47,281 bases of DNA from assembly GCA_036702975.1 (NCBI GenBank), contig DATNPX010000005.1, positions 1 to 47,281 of the forward strand. The letters are read 5' to 3'. The notes under the pieces were generated by a model that saw only the letters and a list, made by a program, of their open reading frames with translations, made no database searches and had not been told where the DNA came from. Origin of the DNA: DATNPX01 sp036702975 (GTDB lineage Bacteria; Cyanobacteriota; Vampirovibrionia; Obscuribacterales; Obscuribacteraceae). Shown piece by piece: positions 25,130 to 34,098 of this stretch (positions are counted from its first letter, which is position 1; every line of letters begins with the position of its first letter). Position numbers and translations under genes: made by a program.

Positions 25130-27106
25130 ATGAGCACAACTGTCACTGATGTTATCTGGCAACCTCATGGCGATTATTTGAAGACGCGTGTCGTCGATTT
25201 TATGAAAAAAGTGGGTGTCGAAGACTGGCGAACACTGGTCAAGAAATCTACTGAAGACACCGAATGGTTTTGGTCCAATGCGCTGGAGTATTTCGGCTTC
25301 CAATGGCACAAAAAATATGACGTCCTCAAAGACGAGAAAGATGGCTTCCCGTGGACGAAATGGTTTATCAATGGCGAGCTGAATGCAGCTTACAACTGTC
25401 TTGACTGGCATCTAGAGACCGGACGCAAGGCTGGTGCCAGGGAGTCTGTCGGGAAAGATCATCCGGCCTTGATTTGGGAAGGCGAGGGGAAGCCCAGCCG
25501 CACTTTGACTTACGGCGAACTAAATGACATGTCCGCTCGGGTTGCCGGACTTTTGGCAAAGCTGAATGTCAAGCCTGGCGATGCAGTCGGCATCTACATG
25601 CCGATGGTGCCGGAAGTGGTGGCAGTTCTCTTCGGTTGTCTAAAACTTGGCGCTGTCGCTGTTCCGGTATTCAGTGGTTTTGGCTCGCAAGCCTTGATTA
25701 GCCGTATGGAAGACGCCCAGGCACGTGTTCTGTTTACAGCCGACGCCGGTCGCCGCAAGGGCAAACATATTGCCATCAAGAAAGACGCTGATGAAGCAGC
25801 CGCCGCTCTGCCTTTGCTAGAGCACGTAGTCGTCCTCAAGCATTGCGACTCGGAAGTGGAGTGGGATTCTAAGCGCGACATCTGGTTCCATGAAGCGATC
25901 GCCGCTAATGAACCACTGCCTACTAAGGTAGACCTGCCGGCTGAACATCCTTCCATGTACTTGTACACGTCTGGAACGACCGGTAAACCCAAAGGAACCG
26001 TACACACTCATGCCGGTGCATTGGCACAGATAACCAAAGAGCTAGGCTTGAGTTACGACGTACAGCCGCAGGATGTTTTCTTCTGGGTCACCGATATCGG
26101 TTGGATGATGGGACCTTGGGAGATGATGGGCGTTCTCTTCTGGGGCGGAACGTTGGTCATTTTTGAAGGCGCTCCGAATTATCCACAGCCTGACAGGCTT
26201 TGGGAGATAGTTGCTAAACACAAGGTTACAAGTCTTGGTGTTAGCCCAACGGCCATTCGTGTATTGAAAGCTGCCGGTGAAGAGTGGGTGCACAAGCATG
26301 ACCTGAGCAGACTACGTATTCTTGGGTCTACAGGTGAGCCCTGGGACCAAGAGAGTTATATGTGGTTCTTTGAAAAGGTAGGCAATAAGCGCTGCCCAAT
26401 CATAAATATCTCCGGTGGCACTGAAGTAGTCGGTGGACTGCTTTTGCCACTGCCCGTGATGCCGTTGAAGCCGTGCTCGCTCGGGGCTGCCGGTTTAGGA
26501 ATGGACATCGATGTCTTTGATGAATCCGGAAAGAGCGTTCAGGATGCTATCGGACATCTGGTTTGCAAGAAACCTTCACCGTCGATGACGAAAGGGTTTC
26601 TTCGAGATCCGGAGCGATACATTGAAACATATTTCACCAAGTTTCCCGGTGTTTGGTATCACGGCGACTGGGCTAAAGTAGATACTGATGGATCTTGGTT
26701 CCTGTTTGGACGTTCGGACGACACTATCAAGGTTTCTGGAAAGCGCGTTGGACCGGGCGAAGTTGAGTCGATTTTGATCGAGCACGATTTGGTCGCCGAA
26801 GCTGCTGTGATTGGTGTTCCCCATGAGATCAAAGGCGAGGGTCTTGTCTGTTTCGTAGTGCTTATGCAAGACAAGCGATTGAATTCGGAACTGGAACAAG
26901 AACTAAAGGCTATGCTCGGTCATCGCCTGGGTTCAGTCCTTAAACCAGAACGCATTCACCAGGTAACTGTATTGCCGAAGACTCGTTCCGGAAAGATCGT
27001 GCGCGGCTCGATTAAGCGTCAGTACCTGGGTCAGGCGGTTGGTGATACATCCTCAATTGAGAACCCGGAAGCTCTGCAGCAGATTGCTGGTCCAGCGGCT
27101 GTTTGA
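25130..27106 (+). CDS. AMP-forming acyl-CoA synthetase (acetyl-CoA synthetase-like)
   Basis: I start it at the ATG 25130 (MSTTVTDVIW), where the ACS-type N-terminal domain begins; upstream in-frame codons lie over the divergent promoter region. The 658-residue enzyme has the P-loop-like A3 motif YTSGTTGKPKG (279-289), the TDIGWMMGPW segment, and the C-terminal A10 motif PKTRSGKIVRG with the catalytic Lys near 622. It forms acyl-AMP and then acyl-CoA. In place of the WWQTETG motif of true acetyl-CoA synthetases it has ISGGTE, so the acyl pocket probably differs and acetate should not be assumed. Confidence 0.93.
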   Translation: MSTTVTDVIWQPHGDYLKTRVVDFMKKVGVEDWRTLVKKSTEDTEWFWSNALEYFGFQWHKKYDVLKDEKDGFPWTKWFINGELNAAYNCLDWHLETGRKAGARESVGKDHPALIWEGEGKPSRTLTYGELNDMSARVAGLLAKLNVKPGDAVGIYMPMVPEVVAVLFGCLKLGAVAVPVFSGFGSQALISRMEDAQARVLFTADAGRRKGKHIAIKKDADEAAAALPLLEHVVVLKHCDSEVEWDSKRDIWFHEAIAANEPLPTKVDLPAEHPSMYLYTSGTTGKPKGTVHTHAGALAQITKELGLSYDVQPQDVFFWVTDIGWMMGPWEMMGVLFWGGTLVIFEGAPNYPQPDRLWEIVAKHKVTSLGVSPTAIRVLKAAGEEWVHKHDLSRLRILGSTGEPWDQESYMWFFEKVGNKRCPIINISGGTEVVGGLLLPLPVMPLKPCSLGAAGLGMDIDVFDESGKSVQDAIGHLVCKKPSPSMTKGFLRDPERYIETYFTKFPGVWYHGDWAKVDTDGSWFLFGRSDDTIKVSGKRVGPGEVESILIEHDLVAEAAVIGVPHEIKGEGLVCFVVLMQDKRLNSELEQELKAMLGHRLGSVLKPERIHQVTVLPKTRSGKIVRGSIKRQYLGQAVGDTSSIENPEALQQIAGPAAV

Positions 27107-27224
27107 TGTCAACTGCCTGGACGGGTTAGTTCTCTTGCCGAATGGGCAAAGAAACACATAGCCACGTGTATCCTCGGATTCTCGTGTTTGTTTGGTTCTC
27201 TTAACTGCCGCGTGCCTCCAAGAT

Positions 27225-28388
27225 ATGGATGACAGCCAACTAGAACAGCACGTTATGACCTCAGCTGCTGAAGAAAATGTCACTTCTTCTTCGGAGTCTA
27301 TTGCCGTCAGTGCCGTTGCCGCGGATGAATCTAAGCCCTATCCGTGGATAATACATCCAGCGGTCGACATACTCTTTTGCTGTGGAGTGTTTCCCATTAT
27401 TCTCTGGGGTCTGATGCTTGCCGGCATCAGCCAGGACCCGTACAAAAATCCTATGACTTTTAGCATGTGGGCGCTCGGCATAATCGCCGTGCACCTTTTT
27501 CAGGATGCACATGGCGTCGCTTCCTGGCATCGAATACTTACACACAAAGAGACCATGTCTGCCGTAAAGCCATATTTCATAACCATTACCGTCATTGCCG
27601 CCTTAGCTTTTGTCCCCCTGTTGCTGAATCCGCCGCTATTGCTCATTTGCTTTCGGCTCTATTTTTTGCTCGGGGCGTATCACTGGTTAATGCAGTCATA
27701 TGGGGTGAGCCTTATCTACCTGTTTAAACGCGGGTATATGATGAACCCCGGAGAGCGTCGACTTTTACTACTTGTGTTTCAGAGTATTTGTGCTTTCGTA
27801 ATCGTGCGAATTTTGACGATACCTGCGTTTGGCTCGTTCGATGTGCAGAAATTCTACGTTAGCTTCCCGGTTCTATTGCCTGGTTGGGCGCCAGACGTTG
27901 CTCAGGTTTGCTTGGCACTGGTGGTGGTGGCGTTTTTAGTGATGGTTGGACTTAGGTATCTCAAGACCAATGTTATGATACCAGTACCGGTACTAGTTCT
28001 GTTGGCTACCACACTGTGGGTTTACGCCCTTCCAGCTCCCACATTTTGGGCGCTAGGCTTCTTTATCGGTGCCTTTTATCATGGCAGTCAATCGTGGTGC
28101 GTGACTACGTCAGTGCACTGCAAGATCGAAGGACTGCCGCCAGGCGTGACTAATCATTCGATTTGGAAGATATTTCTCAAGAAATCTACTTGGCTTTACT
28201 TGTTTTTACTGTTTGTCATCAGCGAGCTGATATTCACCGTTGCGCCGCGCGTTCTTGTCAATTTTGGTCCATCAATTGGAGTGGCTTTTGCCACAGTGGT
28301 GGTGATTTTCTCTACTCATCACTTCCTTTGCGACTCTGCGATTTGGAAATTGAAAGATCCAAAAGTGCGTGCTCTGCTGGTTAGATGA
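27225..28388 (+). CDS. Polytopic membrane protein with conserved-looking His clusters
   Basis: A 387-residue protein read from ATG 27225 (no strong ribosome site). After a polar N-terminal 35 residues come about 9-10 membrane helices. His/Asp/Trp groups recur at or in the helices: HLFQDAHGVASWHR, YHWLMQSYG, FYHGSQSW, and STHHFLCDSAIWKL near the C-terminus. Such spacing could bind a metal or haem, but I cannot name the family. It follows the acyl-CoA synthetase by 118 bp on the same strand and precedes the LRR kinase by 42 bp. Confidence 0.8.
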   Translation: MDDSQLEQHVMTSAAEENVTSSSESIAVSAVAADESKPYPWIIHPAVDILFCCGVFPIILWGLMLAGISQDPYKNPMTFSMWALGIIAVHLFQDAHGVASWHRILTHKETMSAVKPYFITITVIAALAFVPLLLNPPLLLICFRLYFLLGAYHWLMQSYGVSLIYLFKRGYMMNPGERRLLLLVFQSICAFVIVRILTIPAFGSFDVQKFYVSFPVLLPGWAPDVAQVCLALVVVAFLVMVGLRYLKTNVMIPVPVLVLLATTLWVYALPAPTFWALGFFIGAFYHGSQSWCVTTSVHCKIEGLPPGVTNHSIWKIFLKKSTWLYLFLLFVISELIFTVAPRVLVNFGPSIGVAFATVVVIFSTHHFLCDSAIWKLKDPKVRALLVR

Positions 28389-28430
28389 CCATTGCAAACT
28401 CGTCTCGGCTCTTCCGCTAGTACCTAACCG

Positions 28431-30500
28431 ATGTCTAAAACAGGCTTCGGTTGGGAAAAACTATTAGTTATGAGCCAAAATATCGGTCGAGAATCTTACG
28501 AAAAGACGGCGGGTGTTACACCCAGCACACGCAAGTGCTCGCATTGTGGTCTAGATGTGAGTGCGACTCAGTCTACCTGTCCGGTTGACGGAACACCTCT
28601 CGAATCGACTTATTCACCTGGTGCTACGCTAGACGGAAAATACGAGTTTATACAGCTTATCGGTGCAGGCGGCATGGGGGTCGTCTACAAAGCACGTCAG
28701 ATAATCTTGAACAAAGTCGTCGCAATAAAAATGTTGCACACGGAGATGATAAATGAGAGGGCTCTGAAGCGCTTCCAGCGCGAAGGCAAAGCCGCTGCTG
28801 TTCTTTCTCATCCCAATATCATCAAAGTTTACGACTTCGCCATTTCGCAGCACGGGCAACCATACATGGTCATGGATTTCGTGCAGGGGCAAACACTGGA
28901 AGACAAAATTTCAGCTGATGGCTGCCTCGAAATCGAGTTTACGGTCGATGCGATGCTCCAGATTTGTGATGCTCTCAGCCACGCACATAAGCACGGAGTG
29001 CTACATAGGGACATGAAGCCGAGCAACGTTCTCATTATCGAAAATGAGGGAAAGCCGCCGAGCATGCTCATTCTCGACTTTGGTATCGCGAAGATAACCG
29101 ACAATGAAAAAGCGACGGTCAATCTCACTCAGACCGGTGATACACTCGGAAGCCCGCTCTATATGAGTCCCGAACAATGCGCGGGAAAAGAGATGGACAG
29201 GCGCACTGAGCTCTATCATCTTGGCTGCACTATGTATGAGTGTCTCACCGGATTGCCGCCTTTCGTCGGCAACACGATTGCTCAAATCATCGCCAAAATC
29301 ACCCTCGAACTGCCACCGCCCCTGAAAGACTCTTCTCTTGGTAAGGAATTTCCTCCGGCGTTAGAAGAGATCGTGATGAAGCTGCTCAATAAAAATCCCG
29401 ATGACCGCTATCAATCGGTAGATGAGCTGAAGTGGGTTCTCGAGATGTACAAAGAGGGCGAGCCCGCTGTGCCAGCTCCGGTGCGGATCGACGTGTCCGA
29501 ACTGCCACCCGAGAAATCTAAGTCTGCCAAAACTATTGCTATTGCCAGTGCTGTCGCTTGCGCTGTGGCATTGGTCTTGGTCTGGTTCACTATCCAGCAT
29601 CTTACAAAGCAAATTCCACAGACTGTGAAACCTGTGTTGCCTGCGCGTGTGGCTGCGCCTTCTGGCACCGCTGATGGTATCGAACCATCAAAACCGGTAG
29701 ACACTGCCAAAGCCGTTCGCGATTTCGTCGACAAAAATCCAATGACTAGTAACATAGACATGGGTTACTGGGAAATCAAAGATTCTGACATGGCTCCGCT
29801 TGCAGGAGAGACCGGCTGCCTTGAGCTGAATCTTCCTGGAAATTCGATTCATGGAGAAGGCCTGAAATACATCGAACCGTTGACAAAGCTAACGTCACTG
29901 AGACTCGACAGAAACGACCTCGTCGATGCGGGGTTGGAGCACTTGAGGAACAAGAAATCCCTCGTGAGACTCAATCTCAATCAGACGAAAGTGGGCGGCT
30001 CGGGGCTGTCGTATTTGAAGGACTGTCCTCTTGTTTTTCTCGATATGTCGCACAACAAGCTTGACCATAAGGGACTTTCCTCTCTCAAATCATTGGCAAA
30101 TGTTGCAAGCATCAAGTTTGACGACACGTCCTTCAATGATGAGTGCGCTACTTACTTGACCGGTATGCGGAACTTGAAGGTTCTCGATCTCAGTCATACA
30201 CATGTCACCGATGCCGGTATCGCTGAAATCTCGAAGTTGGATGGTGTGCGTGAATTGTGGCTAGTAGGCTGCGACATTGACGATCGTTGCATGAGCAGCA
30301 TCAGTCACATGAAAGGGCTCGTCAGGCTGGACATCTCTGGTACGAGGATTACAGGTGACGGAATGCGGCAACTAGCAAATTCGAAGTCTCTCATGGCTGT
30401 CTATTGTGCTGCTTGCCAAGGCAATATAATGGGGGCCTATGATGAAATCAAAAAACATTTGCCTGCTTGCTCTTTGATACCGACGACACATCGCGGATAA
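28431..30500 (+). CDS. Membrane Ser/Thr protein kinase with C-terminal LRR domain
   Basis: 689 residues if ATG 28431 is used; an ATG 13 codons later is also possible. Parts in order: a zinc-ribbon-like motif C36-x2-C39...C50-PVDG (the fourth ligand replaced by Asp); a kinase domain about 71-340 with GAGGMG (78-83), K100, HRD 192-194 and DFG 216-218; one membrane helix about 369-388; and LRRs from about 445 to the end, predicted outside. The catalytic residues are intact. In the stretch matching DxRSDIYSLG it reads DRRTELYHLG, so the normally invariant Asp that braces the catalytic loop is Glu260. Likely an LRR-sensing receptor kinase, sister to the TPR kinase at 1628. Confidence 0.92.
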   Translation: MSKTGFGWEKLLVMSQNIGRESYEKTAGVTPSTRKCSHCGLDVSATQSTCPVDGTPLESTYSPGATLDGKYEFIQLIGAGGMGVVYKARQIILNKVVAIKMLHTEMINERALKRFQREGKAAAVLSHPNIIKVYDFAISQHGQPYMVMDFVQGQTLEDKISADGCLEIEFTVDAMLQICDALSHAHKHGVLHRDMKPSNVLIIENEGKPPSMLILDFGIAKITDNEKATVNLTQTGDTLGSPLYMSPEQCAGKEMDRRTELYHLGCTMYECLTGLPPFVGNTIAQIIAKITLELPPPLKDSSLGKEFPPALEEIVMKLLNKNPDDRYQSVDELKWVLEMYKEGEPAVPAPVRIDVSELPPEKSKSAKTIAIASAVACAVALVLVWFTIQHLTKQIPQTVKPVLPARVAAPSGTADGIEPSKPVDTAKAVRDFVDKNPMTSNIDMGYWEIKDSDMAPLAGETGCLELNLPGNSIHGEGLKYIEPLTKLTSLRLDRNDLVDAGLEHLRNKKSLVRLNLNQTKVGGSGLSYLKDCPLVFLDMSHNKLDHKGLSSLKSLANVASIKFDDTSFNDECATYLTGMRNLKVLDLSHTHVTDAGIAEISKLDGVRELWLVGCDIDDRCMSSISHMKGLVRLDISGTRITGDGMRQLANSKSLMAVYCAACQGNIMGAYDEIKKHLPACSLIPTTHRG

Positions 30501-30538
30501 TCTTAGTACCGAATGTAGTGCAAATGTTCGCTGTCTGA

Positions 30539-30742
30539 CTAGGGCTGTTTTCTGCTTTTGTTTAGTCGTAGCTGGAGGCGTTTTCGTATTTCTACGTCGA
30601 TTAACTCCACCACAGCAACTTTGAGAGCGTAAGGCCTTAGCCTCGTTTTGTCCTTCGCAACTCGTTGCGTTGTACAGGCAACAATTTTCGCTGACCTCGA
30701 TAAATTCATGGCGTTAATGTTCTTAAAGCGTACTTTCCCCAT
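30539..30742 (-). CDS. Doubtful small basic protein (67 aa)
   Basis: An ATG-started frame of 67 codons on the minus strand encoding a Lys/Arg-rich peptide (for example RKRLQLRLNKSRKQP at the end) with a hydrophobic middle (ALKVAVVELIDVEI). No ribosome site precedes the ATG. It is isolated between two plus-strand genes. No family recognised. Confidence 0.35.
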   Translation of the reverse strand: MGKVRFKNINAMNLSRSAKIVACTTQRVAKDKTRLRPYALKVAVVELIDVEIRKRLQLRLNKSRKQP

Positions 30743-30771
30743 TTATAACCAATAGCCTAGAACTAGAATCT

Positions 30772-30800
30772 GATTGAGTCTTACTCCATGCGACTCAATC
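30772..30800. promoter_or_regulatory. Perfect inverted repeat upstream of GlgX-like gene
   Basis: GATTGAGTC (30772-30780) and GACTCAATC (30792-30800), 9 bp arms with an 11-bp spacer, lie 50-78 bp before the TTG start. This could be a dimeric repressor operator or a leader hairpin. No T-run follows. Confidence 0.5.
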
Positions 30801-30849
30801 CTGCGGCCGCCCACCGCTTTCATCCGAATCCAACTTCCGGAGATGCCAG

Positions 30850-33800
30850 TTGGCTGGAGATAAACCGTCAACATCCGCTGAGAAACTGCCTCAGCCGCAG
30901 GACTCGAACACCGAGTCTCATGGCTGGTTTCGCGAAAACGTGCTCAATCCGTTCATCAACGGTACTGGCGTTCGGCAGATAAAGGACACTTTTACGGGCG
31001 AAGACTATAAGCCCTTGCAGACCGGAAAACAAGACTCACTGGTCAACAACGCCGTGCAAACAGTTTCCGAAGTCGCCGGCGGACTGGCGCCCTACATTGT
31101 TCTCGGAAAAGCATCTCACTCGCTCATGGGTTCGGTCGCCGAAGCTCGACAAATGACTGGCCTCGCCAACACCCTCATGCGCAGCGAAGCGGTTGCCAAT
31201 GTTGGAACAGCGGGCATTTATGAATATCTGAAAAAACCGAGCGACGGACAAACCAGAATTGGCAATAGTGTTGGAACGATGCTCAGTTTCTCGGCATTTG
31301 AGGCTGGAAATTATGGCATGTCTAAGCTTGCGGCAAAAACAACCTCCCGCTTGGGCAAAATCGCTATTGTTGGTACCGGCAGAGCTTTGACTGGAGCCGT
31401 TGGTGGCGAAGTGCAGTACGAAACCTCCAACATTATCGCTGGCTGTACGGGCGGCAAAAACCTCGCCACAAATGATGGGCGCTTGCAAGCGGCTGTATCC
31501 GGAGCTTTGATGAACGAGGCTCTGCCGATCGCCCAGGAAGGCTTGGGTCGGGTTTTGAAGTTGTCGCTGGGAAATACTGATGCTTTGCGAGTTAAGACAG
31601 CTGCAGCTGCAGATGCAAAAGTCGAACCGTCGTCAGTAATGACTTCTGAGGCTTCGACGAAAGCGGTGTCTGCCATCGACGCCGGCGTAAAGAAATTGGC
31701 TGAGGTTCGCGATGCGGCGGCTGCTACGATTATGGGTATTGGAACTCCTAAATCAGGCCTGGCGTTCAACGGCTACGAAGGAGTTCCAGCCTCCGACGGT
31801 GCCGGCAATGTACTGCCTAAAGTGGAGTTGGTGGAAGATTACACCCGTCCACATGGTTCTGATCCTGCCAAACCCGAGGCTCGCACCACTGAAAGGGTCG
31901 AACAATCGGCCGAAACCAAACCTATCATTCCTGAGGCGAACATCGGCAAGCCCGAAGTTGGCGCCACCTTCACTCCCGATGGACGCATCAACTTCGGTGT
32001 GCGCAGTCCGGAAGCGACAAACGTGGAGCTAGTGCTTTACGACAAGCCAGATGCGAAAGAACCAAGTCGCATTCTGCCGATGACTAAGACTGGCGATGTC
32101 TGGCATCGCGTCGAGGATCTACCTCAGTTCACGGCCTATCAATATCGAGTAAGTGGTGAGTTCAACCCTGAAGGTAACGGCACGCGCTTCGACAATACCA
32201 AGCTACTTCTCGATCCTGAGGCGAAGGCTGTCTTCCGGGCAGACACGGGACCGGATGTTAATGATGCTCGAGCTATCGCCGTTCGCGACGATTTCGACTG
32301 GCAGGGTGTGAAGAAGCCGAACACCGCAATGGAAGACACTGTCATTTACGAATTGAATGTTCGCGGATTCACGGCTAGAGATAAGTCTCTCGGTGATCTG
32401 CGGGGAACCTATCGTGGTCTGGTCGAGAAGATTCCTTATCTAAAGAGCCTCGGCGTGACGGCGGTTGAGCTTATGCCGGTCATGGAGTTTCAGAAGGACA
32501 TGAAGGTTGACCCTGCCACCGGTAAAGTTTTACTGAACGCCTGGGGGTACAACACAGTTGGATTCAAAGCAGTTGAAGGTCGCTATGCGCATGACGGTAC
32601 AAGCGGACAGCAGGTCGCTGAGTTTAAAAATATGGTGCGCGAGTTACACCGCAACGGCATCGAAGTCGTGATGGACGTAGTTTTCAATCATACAGGCGAA
32701 GCCGGCAAAGACGGGAAGACCGTCAACTTCAAGGGTCTCAACAACAATGAGATGTACCTCCTCGATAAGAACAATCAAAACGCCTACGTCGACCACACGG
32801 GTTGCGGAAACACTGTCAACGCCAACGATCCGGCTGTTCAGGACTTCATCATTAAGAGTCTTAGATATTGGGTGCAGGAGATGCAGGTGGACGGCTTCCG
32901 GTTCGACCTGGCTAAAGCTCTTAAGTACATGCCCGATGGTAATTTCAACGATACAGCACCACTGATTCAGGCGATTAAGAACGATCCTGTTCTCTCACAT
33001 GTTAAGTTGATCGCCGAACCGTGGGATATGAGTGGCTATGGTCCAGGCCGATTCTCCCAGGGTTGGGCCGAATGGAACGGCCGCTTCCGCGATGTCGTTC
33101 GGCAATTCGTACGCGGCATGACGGGCCAGGTGAAGTATCTCGGTGACATAATCGCCGGTTCTAACGATGCTGGATTCAATCCTGAGACCGGACAAAGCTC
33201 GATCAACTTTGTCACCGCCCATGATGGCTTTACGATGAACGATCTTGTGTCTTATGACCATAAACACAACGAGTCGAACGGCGAAAACAATCGTGATGGA
33301 AGTGACGACAATGCCAGCCGCAACTATGGACATGAGGGACCAGTGGAAAGAGGCAGCCCAATCGACATTCTAAGAGTTCGCCAAATCAAGAATTTCATGA
33401 CGTGGTTGCTCTTCTCGGAAGGAACGCCGATGTTGCTCTCCGGTGACGAAATCCGTCGCACCCAAGACGGCAATAACAACGCTTACAATCAGGATGAATT
33501 GAACGAAGTTGATTGGGATTCGGCGGATGCTAACAAGGGTGTTTTCAACTTCACGCAATGGGCGATTGGCGTGCGTAAAGCTTTGAGTATAGGGCACATG
33601 CGTCCGGCAGACATCATTTGGCATGGTGTCAAGCCATTTGAGCCTGATTGGAGTGATGGCACGCGATTCATCGCCAGGCAGTACAAAGCAGTTGGTGATG
33701 GAAACAAGACCATATACATCGCTGGAAATTCATGGGAAGGTCCAGTCGATATCGAACTTCCGGCTGGCAACTGGCGCCGTATTGCTGATACGAACCTAGC

Positions 33801-33945
33801 AGAAGGGCAAGACTTCAAGCCGTTAGATCAAGGTGACCCGATGGACGGCTCACACTACAGGGTTATGCCGTATACCACCGCCGTTTTTGTGCAAGACGTT
33901 CCGCCCGGAACTGGACGCCACATAGGAAACGACCGGTTGCGGTAG
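30850..33945 (+). CDS. GlgX-like glycogen debranching enzyme with long novel N-terminal domain
   Basis: 1031 residues from a TTG start with GGAG 7 nt upstream; no ATG or GTG is available in frame after the preceding stop. Residues about 1-370 match nothing I know: Gly/Ala-rich, weakly hydrophobic helices (GGLAPYIVLGKASHSLMG; GRALTGAVGGEV) and then a disordered Pro/Glu linker. A CBM48-like domain (about 372-470) and a GH13 isoamylase-type barrel (about 495-950) follow. Catalytic residues are present: D686 (VDGFRFDLA), E723 (IAEPWD), D792 (TAHDGF), plus the NHTGE and HNESNGENNRDG loops of GlgX. It should cleave alpha-1,6 branches of glycogen limit dextrins. Usual GlgX is about 650-720 residues. 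No glg neighbours. Confidence 0.9.
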   Translation: MAGDKPSTSAEKLPQPQDSNTESHGWFRENVLNPFINGTGVRQIKDTFTGEDYKPLQTGKQDSLVNNAVQTVSEVAGGLAPYIVLGKASHSLMGSVAEARQMTGLANTLMRSEAVANVGTAGIYEYLKKPSDGQTRIGNSVGTMLSFSAFEAGNYGMSKLAAKTTSRLGKIAIVGTGRALTGAVGGEVQYETSNIIAGCTGGKNLATNDGRLQAAVSGALMNEALPIAQEGLGRVLKLSLGNTDALRVKTAAAADAKVEPSSVMTSEASTKAVSAIDAGVKKLAEVRDAAAATIMGIGTPKSGLAFNGYEGVPASDGAGNVLPKVELVEDYTRPHGSDPAKPEARTTERVEQSAETKPIIPEANIGKPEVGATFTPDGRINFGVRSPEATNVELVLYDKPDAKEPSRILPMTKTGDVWHRVEDLPQFTAYQYRVSGEFNPEGNGTRFDNTKLLLDPEAKAVFRADTGPDVNDARAIAVRDDFDWQGVKKPNTAMEDTVIYELNVRGFTARDKSLGDLRGTYRGLVEKIPYLKSLGVTAVELMPVMEFQKDMKVDPATGKVLLNAWGYNTVGFKAVEGRYAHDGTSGQQVAEFKNMVRELHRNGIEVVMDVVFNHTGEAGKDGKTVNFKGLNNNEMYLLDKNNQNAYVDHTGCGNTVNANDPAVQDFIIKSLRYWVQEMQVDGFRFDLAKALKYMPDGNFNDTAPLIQAIKNDPVLSHVKLIAEPWDMSGYGPGRFSQGWAEWNGRFRDVVRQFVRGMTGQVKYLGDIIAGSNDAGFNPETGQSSINFVTAHDGFTMNDLVSYDHKHNESNGENNRDGSDDNASRNYGHEGPVERGSPIDILRVRQIKNFMTWLLFSEGTPMLLSGDEIRRTQDGNNNAYNQDELNEVDWDSADANKGVFNFTQWAIGVRKALSIGHMRPADIIWHGVKPFEPDWSDGTRFIARQYKAVGDGNKTIYIAGNSWEGPVDIELPAGNWRRIADTNLAEGQDFKPLDQGDPMDGSHYRVMPYTTAVFVQDVPPGTGRHIGNDRLR

Positions 33946-34050
33946 GCTCTCAGTTTGCCTCTACAGCAGCAGCCGCAGCCACACAGACCTTGAACGAGGC
34001 CCATCAATAAACGAGCACATGAATAAACACAGAACCGAAGTCAGAGCGCG

Positions 34051-34084
34051 AATTGACTCAGAGCCGAAATTGACTCAGAGCCGA
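34051..34084. repeat. Tandem 17-bp duplication
   Basis: AATTGACTCAGAGCCGA occurs twice back to back (34051-34067, 34068-34084), and a decayed third copy may precede it. It lies in the 153-bp convergent gap between the GlgX-like gene and ftsY, ending 15 bp from the ftsY stop. Confidence 0.85.
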
Positions 34085-34098
34085 ATTCAATAACCGAC

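Larger units (their letters stand above)
30501..30849. other. Intergenic region before GlgX-like gene
   Basis: It holds the doubtful 67-codon minus-strand frame and the perfect inverted repeat at 30772-30800 (both listed). No other gene seen. Confidence 0.5.

Noticed and set aside
30788..30982. ATG-started frame of 64 codons before the GlgX-like gene
   Set aside because: It overlaps the better-supported TTG-started GlgX frame and stops early; no ribosome site.
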